NCBI GenBank assembly: GCA_949825045.1
Contig: OX463816.1
Coordinates: forward strand, 17,727,579-17,791,578
Direction of reading: 5' to 3'
From: Argyresthia goedartella
Taxonomy: Eukaryota > Arthropoda > Insecta > Lepidoptera > Argyresthiidae
Length of the DNA stretch: 64,000 nt
Part shown: positions 56,053 through 64,000 of the stretch, piece after piece
Position numbering within the stretch: position 1 is the first letter of the stretch
Layout of the letters: each line of letters starts with the position of its first letter
Position numbers and translations under genes: made by a program
The notes under the pieces: generated by a model
What the model was told of the DNA's origin: nothing
The model's input: only the letters and a program-made list of their open reading frames with translations
The model's database searches: none

Positions 56053-56594
56053 ATTATACAAAAATTTAAAAATTTAAATAATTAAAGGGGGCTGAAACCA
56101 AAACATTATTTTTTTCATCAAACTTATTTATGTGGGGTGCCTATAGATAGGTCTTTAAAAATAACTTTGCGGTTTTTAAAATAATTTTTCCTCAAAGTAA
56201 ATCGTTAAAGACACAGATGCTTCCAAAGTGGAAAAATGTGTGCCCGGGAACGAACGAGCTAACACGTACATGAGTAGAATTAGCATTTAAATAAATTCAG
56301 TAAATTTTGCACTTCTTGTAATTTCCTACATTTTAGGTCAGATCAAGCGAGCGTCGCGTTCTCACTCTCATTTACTTACTACATTATCTGTCCTACTTTT
56401 ACCAGTCTTTCAATACAGTTTTACATTCAGTTTAATGAGTCATTCAGTCATATCAGTCTCATATCTCCGGACACCCCGGGACAATATGCCTTTCACTCTT
56501 TCAAAACACTCCAGTACTTTTTGTCTTAACAGACTAAGATAACTCTCACTCAGCCGCACTTTCTACCCCTTATTTATTATACTGATATCTGCAG
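56053..56594. other. Non-coding DNA
   Basis: No gene recognised. Confidence 0.4.
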
Positions 56595-57180
56595 AGTTCG
56601 TTAGATCTTCTACTAATGAAGAACTACTGAATAAACTCGAACGACTACAAAATCTCGCGATTTGGTTCAACTTCAGGCTGCGCAAACACTACAAGCCACA
56701 GCATCGCAAGGGTTTGAAGTTGCTGTTGATTAATCTTGGCCGGGATTCTTACGTCCTCAATTTCCTGTACAACATTCTAAGGAACCCTCGCTATCCAAGC
56801 TTCCTGCAAGGCTTCGGAGACCTTGACTTGTTATACCTAGAGCGTAGTGACCCTGCCTACGAAGCTGACGGTCCTGAGTTCGAATCCCGGTAACGGCAAA
56901 TATTTGTGTGACGAGCATGAATATTTGTTTCTTGTTCTTGGATGTTTTCTATGTATTTATTTGAGTATCTATCTTTATTAAATATATCGTCGTTTAGTAC
57001 CTATATCACAAGCCTTATTGAGCTTACTGTCAAATTAAACAAGGCCCTAGTTTGATCCGTCCAATCAGCACGAGCTTAGAATCTAAGCCATACGGCTGTA
57101 GAATGCAATCCCCTGCGCCCGCCATCAGGGACAGTTCCACTCTCAATATATTTAAGGCGCGTAAAAAAGCACTATATTTC
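56595..57180 (+). pseudogene. CR1-type LINE C-terminus interrupted by a SINE
   Basis: Part 1 (to about 56,840) reads TNEELLNKLERLQNLAIWFN and VLNFLYNILRNPRYPSFLQG, matching the 55.5 kb fragment. Part 2 (about 57,050-57,175) resumes with ESKPYGCRMQSPAPAIRDSS and TLNIFKARKK, the region expected after a gap of about 30 residues. The SINE at 56,843-57,045 sits between them. Confidence 0.72.
56843..57045 (+). mobile_element. tRNA-headed SINE inserted in a CR1 fragment
   Basis: AGTGACCCTGCCTACGAAG with B box GAGTTCGAATCCCGG (56,876-56,890), then a body with AATATTTGTTTCTTG, TGAGTATCTATCTTTATTAA and ACAAGGCCC. The head is like family 1, the 3' body differs. Confidence 0.75.
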
Positions 57181-57360
57181 TATATTGTATACATAAATGA
57201 ACTGTTTCGATATCAACTGAATTCGATATGAACTGCTGCGGTGACCAACATTATTAGTTATCAATTTATGATCAGTTTAAAACTGCTGTCATTTAAACCA
57301 ATTTTCCAATCGAATGGACAGCTGTTGCTGCTTCGGTGACTACCATTATTAGTTATCAAT

Positions 57361-57665
57361 TTAATGATCAGTCTCTTACTTTTATTTTACTGTGACATCA
57401 ATGAAATGATGGGTCTTACTGCTTATTTTACTGTTACATCAATTTAATGATGGGTCTTACCGCTTATTTTACTGTAACATCAATTTAATGATCAGTCTTA
57501 CTGCTAATTTTACTTTTACATAAATTTCATGATCAGTCTTTTTCTGTTTATTTTACCCTTACATCAATTTGATGATCAGTCTTGTTACGTATTTAACTGT
57601 AACTTTAATTTAATGATTAAGCTTGTTGCGTATTTTTCTGTAACCTTAATTTAATGATCAGTCCG
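57361..57665. repeat. 41-bp minisatellite, about seven units
   Basis: Consensus ATGATCAGTCTTACTGCTTA followed by TTTTACTGTAACATCAATTTA. Early units have ATGATGGGTCTTAC, later ones ATGATTAAGCTTGTTGCG. Weak copies continue upstream to about 57,240. Non-coding. Confidence 0.92.
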
Positions 57666-59390
57666 TCAAGTCTCTTAGTGTAGTTCTATTTTCATAATAA
57701 AAATTGGTGACGATGTGTCAAATTGTCAACATTCTATGAGCATAACTCTTCTTAGTAAATGCTAATCAGTACGTCATTGTTAGATAAGCAACCTGATATG
57801 TTATTTGTTTGTTACTCTTTTTTTACCTATTTCTGATTGATGTATCCACCGGTAATTAACGGTGTATACATCATTGGGCAACCGGTATAAATTCATACAG
57901 ATATGTATATCTGGTAAATACCGGATCCATCTTAACTAAGCCACAATACTGTATTCACTAGTGGAACAGTCTAACTGCAGCTTAAAAATCACCTCCCTTC
58001 CTAAGATAGCGGAGAGTGTCTGTCAAATAGAATACTTTACTACTTCAGAATACAGTTTCCTACCTCCCCATAGGATGTGCTAGGGGAAAAGGAATGTCAA
58101 ACACAATTAAACCTCGCTACTCTTTAATATTGTTGCATATTCATATTGCCAAGTAATTCTTACTTTAGGAGTGGAATATTGTTTGTTATAGTTATAACAA
58201 AAAATATTCCACGCCCGTGAGGTAGGCGCGTCGGTACGCCACGAGCAAGATCGCCACCCGACTTTCGGACAATACAAGCGCCGCTCTGCTAAAAATTCAT
58301 CGTCACATATTTCTATGATCAAAATAACATAACCAACAACCCTTCAATCCTATTATTGCTTTGTTTGAAGGCTCTTTGCAGGTATATTGCTGTTACCTTC
58401 GAAGAATGTAAAAATCATAAAACTTGTACACAAATTTCGGAATCGAGAGGTATTTCATGTTCTCTTCATAGATATACGAAACAGTTTTAATAATAATACG
58501 TGTAAATGTCGTTCTACAGCAGCAAAATACATTCTTCTGTAATATGATATAGGTTATTTTAACTTTTAATCAACACTCTCATTCTTTCTTTAAATTTGTA
58601 TTTACATCCACGCTAGTTTATACATATAGTACATATAGTGTACATACATACATATAGTATAGTACATACACGTAGCTACATACTCACAGTTCTCGTCGCC
58701 ACATGTAGTGTCACTAGAAATAACTACTTTTGGATCGTCTGCACATCACCGGTACCCTGCTCGGTCGGCGGTCGGACGACAACTGTCCCACCCCGCCATT
58801 ACTGACGTATGCGCTCGACACAAAAACAATACTATAATTTATAGTATATATATAATTGTGGCCAATATACTACAATCCTTGTCAAAACCCGTTCGAGACA
58901 TACCGTGTTACAACAAAAAACATTAAACAGCGTTTAACCTCAAAACAAACGTCAAATCCCATACACTTTTGTTTTTAAACAAGTGTTGAAAAGTAGTTTA
59001 TTTTTTGTGGTAAGGCCTATAGCGTTTAACTTTTGAAGCTTCAAAGACAATCGAAACTGACTTACGGAATTGCGTTATTTAATAGACGTCCGGTCGTATT
59101 TCTCAACCGATTCTCGTGAAAAAATTGTAAGCAGGTCTTATAATAAAATCCCATTGAAACATACACTTGTGACTTTGTGACTGAAAAATGTTGTTACAAC
59201 TTTTTTTTTAATCATTGTTCAAAATATAGTTTACAATTCGATTAATCTACAGGAAACTTCGTCAATAACTTAAAACTAAACTTAAACACTTGCTAAACTA
59301 CAAGATATGGCAGGGAAACAACTTAAAAATTATATGCTTCCAAATAATAATAACCTACTTAAATAATAAATAAATCTAAAATACATAAAA
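57666..59390. other. Mostly non-coding DNA
   Basis: Contains a 13-bp hairpin at 57,837-57,873 (GATGTATCCACCG and near-complement). A 71-residue minus-strand frame at 58,322-58,107 shows no recognised family. The second copy of the 120-bp repeat lies at 58,726-58,847. Confidence 0.4.
58726..58847 (+). repeat. 120-bp direct repeat, copy 2
   Basis: Partner of 53,743-53,862, with about 90% identity by eye and the same orientation. Confidence 0.7.
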
Positions 59391-59621
59391 CTACACAAAT
59401 AAACCACCCCAGTACGCTCCCGGACCAAAGGTACCCATTACGCTGGCAGCGTTGCCGCGCTGCACAGCAAGTGAGACCCTTTGCACCAGGAACGCTCCGG
59501 AGCGGTAGTCATGGCCTCGGTCCCTCAAGCGACGCCCAATGTCCCTGATGAAGGCCCTACCCTGCGATCCCCACACCCCCGTGGTCTCGACGGCCAATGG
59601 AACAAACGGCCAATGGAACAA
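59391..59621 (-). pseudogene. C-terminal protein fragment, probably retroelement-derived
   Basis: The frame ends naturally at 59,391 and reads WPFVPLAVETTGVWGSQGRA, FIRDIGRRLRDRGHDYRSGA, then FLVQRVSLAVQRGNAASVMG and a short Gly/Tyr-rich end. The pattern (FVPLAVET...LGRRL...QRGNA) resembles a conserved C-terminal block I associate with reverse-transcriptase-containing proteins in invertebrates, but I cannot name the family with confidence. Upstream the frame is lost by 59,630. GC-rich compared with its flanks. Confidence 0.45.
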
Positions 59622-59629
59622 ACAACAAA

Positions 59630-59949
59630 TGTTACAACTACTTTTAATTTAATTAGAGCCCTCATCGTCCGCCGCCATTAGTGCATTAGCAGTAATTAGC
59701 GTAATTCCGTTCCGAGTTAATTTCCTTAACAAGACTTGAGAGATTTTTCCTTCTGTTCCAGTGTTGTCTCGAGCTTTGAGACACGATGCTTTAATTGGCT
59801 TATTACTTTGGACTACCTTTCCGCTTGTGCAATAAATTATAAGGTAAACATTAAGAAACCTGTGATCTTTAGATATAATTAAAAAGATTGTCAAAGTGAT
59901 TACACTGTCACTTTCAGAATATGTTGGTTGCTACTATATATATATATAA
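59630..59949. other. Non-coding DNA
   Basis: No gene recognised; a short TA run is at 59,937-59,949. Confidence 0.35.
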
Positions 59950-60138
59950 CGCCAACAATAAACGTGTGTTTATGGTTTCCATGACACCGGTTATCCTGTG
60001 TCGTGGGAACCACAAACAGCCAAGACCTTTTTTTTTGTTCTGTTTCTCCAGCCAGGGATCGAACCCGGGACATGGTAGGCAGGGCCACAACCGCAGCGCC
60101 ATAGAGGTCGTCAATGTTTAAAAAGGCTCTGCCGATAT
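59950..60138 (-). mobile_element. tRNA-derived SINE (family 2)
   Basis: On the minus strand: GGCGCTGCGGTTGTGGCCCT, then TGCCTACCATGTCCCGGG with B box GGGTTCGATCCCTGGC (60,072-60,057), then GGTCTTGGCTGTTTGTGGTT and CCCACGACACAGGATAACCG. Matches 1,700-1,893, which is more decayed. Confidence 0.8.
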
Positions 60139-60192
60139 AAATAGCACTAACAGGGCAACATAATTTAACATTATTTATAACGATTATAGTAG

Positions 60193-60652
60193 TTTATCTA
60201 CACACGTATCATAAACCCTCTTTACTGCGCACAAAACCCGCACGTTACGATCAGCATAATGTTAAAGTTCTTGGTAAAAACTCATTTCTTATCTGAAAAA
60301 TTACACATTATGACCATAATGTGTAATTTTTCTACACATTATGACATTCAAATTTCGAACGCCGACGCCCACCTGCATGCCACCGCTAGTTTGTCTGTGA
60401 AGTTGGTACTGACATTCAAATTTCGAACGCCCGAAGTTGGTGCTACAGAACAAGCTAATCAACTGCAGAGCCACAATGCCGGTCAAACATGCGGTTCCTG
60501 AACACATCAAAGAGAGCTTATGATATGTGTGTAGATAAACTAGTGTATGTAGCTGTACATAATTAGGCATTAAAACTCTCGAGTGATATTATTATGAAAC
60601 GAGCCGAACACTCTCGAGTATTAATTATATAGCAGTCACGTAAACTACATTA
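60193..60652. mobile_element. MITE family A, copy 3, with a 60-bp insertion
   Basis: Terminal repeats at 60,193 and 60,507-60,539. The internal hairpin (60,295-60,335) is the same as in copy 1, and the second tandem unit is truncated after AATTTCGAACGCCCG. The accompanying block is interrupted between TTAGGCATTA and TAGCAGTCACG by about 60 bp (60,573-60,630) that carries ACTCTCGAGT near both ends. Confidence 0.8.
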
Positions 60653-60654
60653 CT

Positions 60655-61085
60655 ACATTACACATATCTAATAATATGAAGTTCAACTGTATGTTCACAG
60701 TCCGTCTCGTTCCTGTTCGCTCGATTCTCGACACTTATTTTTTTTTCTCTTTATGTTTATAATAACAACTTTATGTTAAGTTGCTCCATACTCTGCCTGC
60801 CTGCATATTACCCTAAGGTGAGCGAAACGAAATATAGGTCACGTCACACTCAAACAAAGTAATGATTGTCTGCGTTTTGTTCATTACGTTTTGCTTGTTC
60901 GTTTTGTCTGTGTTGTTTCAAACCTTTTAGGTAATAGATTATTTCCCAACAAGCCCGGTGTGTCTGGGTTCAGGCTTTTTGTATTTAACTGTTAATTTAG
61001 TGTTAAACCACGTAAGGGAGGATATTATAGTTTAGTTTTATATTTATTTTATAGCTATTGTAGTATATTTATTTATTTATTTTAA
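60655..61085 (+). other. Probable 5' leader of the CR1-type LINE
   Basis: Non-coding, T-rich, directly upstream of the ORF starting at 61,086. Whether it belongs to the LINE is inferred from position. No promoter motif was fixed. Confidence 0.4.
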
Positions 61086-62702
61086 ATGGATATCATAAAC
61101 AATTTCACAGACAGTTTTTTCTCTAGCTCTTCTGACGGCGACTCTCTTGGTTCAGGAGGTGTCGACTCCCTTGCGGACGCATCATTGTCTAGCAATCTGA
61201 AACGAGTGTTCAACAAGTCGGAGTTCAATTTCAATGTAGTTCATATTAATGCCCAAAGCATTCCTGCTAGTAACGCTGATCTCCTGGAAGCTTTCAGCGA
61301 TCAGATTATAATCTGTATACAAAATACCATGTATACATGGTATTTTTGTATCCGAATCATTTCTGAAACCATCTCTTCCTTCCTCCATGTATTCTCTGCC
61401 AGGGTTCAGGCTCTATCGCAACGATATTACAGGCAAAGCAGATGGCGGGGTTGCTATCTACTTACGTTCTGACATTCCGTGCAAAGTCATCTGCCACTCG
61501 CCAAGCCTGTACTCTGGTTCAGCTGAGTATCTCTTCCTTGAGATCAGCTTGCACCACAACAAAATTATATTTCTGAGTGTATTTCTGGGTGTATATTACA
61601 GCCCCTCACTTCGTATCGATTACTTTGATTCTTTTGAATCTCTACTCAGTGACTTGACTCCTCTCTATAGTGACACTCTCATTCTCGGTGATTTTAACAC
61701 CTGTCTCCTGAAAAATAACGCCCGCTCTGTCAAACTTAAATCTATTGTAAATTCCTCTAACTTACATATTCTTCCCCTTGACGCTACTCACTTTCAACCG
61801 CACTGTATTCCCTCCCTTCTCGATCTCATGATTATCTCCAACATAGCCAAGGTGGCTGCTCATGGCCAGCTTAATGCCCCATCTCCTATCACGATCTGGT
61901 GTATGTTTCATACAAAATTAGGGTCCCTAAGCGCAAAGTCAAATTCCTTGATATTCGAAGCTTCAAAGGTGTGAACCTCGATTCCCTGAAATCAGATGCC
62001 TCATCTGTCGATTGGACCCCCGTTGTAACTGGTGAGACCGTTGATGACAAAATCCTGAAGTTCAACTCAATTGTCCTGGGGCTGTTCGACAAGCACGCAC
62101 CAATGAAAAAGGTCAGGGTAAAACATTTTCCTGCTCCGTGGTTGACAGACGCTATCAAGCGTTTAATGGCAAAAAGAAACCGTGCGAAGGGGCGATATAA
62201 GAGAGACCCAACCGATAACAATCTCCTAACATTTAAACGCCTTCGAAACCTATGCAACCGCATGTGCCGTGACGCCATGCGACGCCACATCTATGAGCGT
62301 ATAGAAATGTACACCCCAGCTCAGGTCTGGAAATTTCTTAAAACCCTTGGTGTTGGCAAGTCCCAGGAATTTTCTTCAGGTGATGTCGATCTCAACGGTC
62401 TTAACCAGTTCTTTTCTTCTCCCCCCCTCGTGATAGACCCCGCCACAAAACAGGCAACCCTTGGTCATCTACGGTTGAAGGCTGCAGTCTGTACCTCACC
62501 GTTCAACTTTAGTCTCGGCATCACAATAGAGTACACAGATAAGGCGAAAAACCTTGGGGTTATTTTTGACAACCAGCTGTCTTGGTCTCCACATGTCAGC
62601 AAGGTCAGCAGACGGGTCTTTGCGTCTTTTCACTCCCTCAGGTGTCTGCAGTACTTCTTGCCGCGGCAGACCAAAATCACCCTTGCTCAGTCCCTTCTCC
62701 TA
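61086..62702 (+). pseudogene. CR1-type LINE ORF2 lacking the RT core
   Basis: Opens at MDIINNFTDSFFSSSSDGDS, then the endonuclease N-terminus FNVVHINAQSIPASNADLLE. A palindrome at 61,321-61,346 accompanies loss of the next motif. The domain resumes in another frame: MYSLPGFRLYRNDITGKADG, GGVAIYLRSDIP, LILGDFNTCLL and, after another shift near 61,890, SYHDLVYVSYKI (normally SDHDL). A linker with APWLTDAIKRLMAKRNRAKG leads to a jump at about 62,470 from the pre-RT region straight to AKNLGVIFDNQLSWSPHVSK, so roughly 200 residues with all catalytic RT motifs are gone. It ends at RQTKITLAQSLLL where another element begins. Confidence 0.88.
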
Positions 62703-63389
62703 GGGTGCTCTGAGCGACTACCTCCTAGTGTGGGGGAGCTGAAGTGATGCAGAAGGATACATCCGACTGTATAACTTCTGTTTCCTCCTGGTGCACCCTG
62801 GTAACAGCGGCTAGTGAATGGTCCCCGGACCTCTTACTAGCTGATGGCTAAAAGTCCCTCCGGTTCTGTCGGTTAAGGTGGGTGTACCCGGCAGACTATC
62901 TACACTCACCTGCGTCTTGTGGTCTGCGCAGTTGATCACCGTAGGCCAGGATGAAGGGGTCCTGGGGGGTTGAGCCGAGTGTTGCTGTGGGTTTAGCTTC
63001 GTAAGGCAACACGCCCTTTTTGGCCTGGATTTCAGGCAAAACGGTAGCCTCGCCCGTAGCCGCGGGTTGGGGTAACGGCCAAGTGTCCCGTCAAAGGGCC
63101 ACGGCTAGGGGTGTAGTGTCCGCTAAGGCGTCAGCCAAAGCGGTGGGATGGGCCATGCTGACGGGATCAGCTTCGGTGACTACGGCGGTGGGACCATGTC
63201 GCTGACACCTTGGTTACCATCGTCCACAGAAGCGAGCTCCCGATGTCGTGCCAAGTACCAGCCCTATGCTCCTGTATCTACTCGGTACTCCTAGGGACTG
63301 AAAGCTGTTCCAAGCGAGTAGGCGCTCCCAAATGTGCGGGCTCCGTGGAGGGTGGGAAACCAAGTAGACGAATCTTTATACATTTGACC
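62703..63389 (+). other. GC-rich 5' leader of a second non-LTR-type element
   Basis: The change from the CR1 coding text to GC-rich sequence is abrupt at 62,703 (GGGTGCTCTGAGCGACTACC). It holds no long frame with a recognisable domain and leads to the ATG at 63,390. Short frames at 63,020-63,205 and 63,291-63,491 look like chance readings of GC-rich DNA. Confidence 0.5.
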
Positions 63390-64000
63390 ATGGATCGTGT
63401 CAGGTCGAAAAACCCCTATGGAACACTTCCAGCGGTGAAAACCGCAAGCGTCTCCAAACAGGTGCGAGAATCTGCCTCGGCAGATATTCAAGCCTTAACT
63501 GGGCGCACTGCCACCATCAATGACCTACCGATGCAAACCGGTAGTGCTTCCACTGTGGACGTTAGCTGCACAAAGCCCGAAAGCGAGTCGAGAGGCAGTG
63601 CCACGGGGCAACCCGGTGCGCGGAGCCTTTCGACTAACATCGCCGAGCATTTTGCCAGCGCTTGGACGACGGTTGGTCGAAAGGGTAAACTACCTAAGCA
63701 ATCCTTTCAAGGGAAGGGCCCATCGACTAAACGTCCAGATACGGTGCAAACCGGACCAGGGCGTAAGGCGAATCGCCGGTGGAAGAAGAAACAGCGTTTG
63801 GCTGCCGCATCAGCCGCTGCCGGCGTAGATGGGGTTCCATCTGCCACGGTGGCGACCGTTAGCGGTCCCGCTGTTAATACAGCCGGAGCTGCGGGTAAGG
63901 TGACCGGCTCCCGTGGTGTCAAAGGGGCAACCCTAGACTCAAACGGGGCTAAACCTACCGCAGCGTTCTCTGGTGGTCCGACTTCTAACAAGAAGTTGAA
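63390..64000 (+). CDS. Putative LINE ORF1 (gag-like), runs off the window
   Basis: From ATG at 63,390 the frame is open for 203 codons to the last base, with no stop, so it is 3'-partial. It begins MDRVRSKNPYGTLPAVKTAS, has HFASAWTTVGRKGKLPK in the middle, then a very basic stretch (RKANRRWKKKQRLAAASAAA) and an Ala/Gly/Ser-rich region. Basic, low-complexity N-termini followed by CCHC knuckles are typical of ORF1 in Jockey/R1-group LINEs, but the knuckles would lie beyond the window. Overlapping frames on both strands are shadows. Apparently intact as far as seen. Confidence 0.6.
   Translation, partial: MDRVRSKNPYGTLPAVKTASVSKQVRESASADIQALTGRTATINDLPMQTGSASTVDVSCTKPESESRGSATGQPGARSLSTNIAEHFASAWTTVGRKGKLPKQSFQGKGPSTKRPDTVQTGPGRKANRRWKKKQRLAAASAAAGVDGVPSATVATVSGPAVNTAGAAGKVTGSRGVKGATLDSNGAKPTAAFSGGPTSNKKL

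Noticed and set aside
62899..63491. Short proteins in the GC-rich leader
   Set aside because: No recognisable domain and on both strands; typical of GC-rich 5' leader.

Overview
The window looks like repeat-rich intergenic DNA from a lepidopteran insect (moth or butterfly). This is inferred from AT-rich sequence, spliceosomal-type introns, tRNA-headed SINEs, maT (DD37D) transposons, BEL/Pao and DIRS elements, Jockey/CR1-type LINEs and lepidopteran-style dispersed repeats. No convincing host gene was found. Almost every readable protein belongs to a mobile element, and most are broken.

Layout. 1-9,300: palindrome and minisatellite, a SINE, a decayed coding fragment, then a graveyard of non-LTR reverse transcriptase fragments on both strands with one BEL/Pao pol scrap. 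9,300-14,800: mostly featureless, with a TATA-containing LTR- or promoter-like block near 10.2 kb, two SINEs and a (TA)n tract. 14,830-21,230: a nearly full-length but inactivated BEL/Pao retrotransposon. 21,730-22,300: a fold-back MITE. 23,848-32,120: the most interesting part, a Crypton-like tyrosine-recombinase (YR) DNA transposon whose 383-residue recombinase reads through after removal of one 89-bp intron. It is interrupted by a structurally complete DIRS retrotransposon (23,900-29,089) and followed by a tandem and then an inverted internally deleted copy. Two elements that both use tyrosine recombinases are thus nested, and the uninterrupted copies give the exact empty site.

33,184-36,020: a 5'-truncated LINE with complete RT motifs and one stop. 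37,421-38,770 and 50,263-52,264: two fold-back elements whose ends are arrays of short repeats; the second has a 9-bp target duplication. 43,268-44,241 and 48,610-49,918: two maT transposons, the second nearly complete. 48.1, 54.9 and 60.2 kb: three copies of one MITE family carrying a co-varying hairpin, one split by a CR1 fragment. 55.2-62.7 kb: CR1 fragments, SINEs and a 41-bp minisatellite. 62,703-64,000: the 5' leader and start of ORF1 of another retroelement running off the window.

How the parts work together: none forms a host pathway. The interplay is between elements: insertion into one another, internal deletion giving non-autonomous copies, and palindrome formation. Family assignments rest on motifs read by eye, without database searches.
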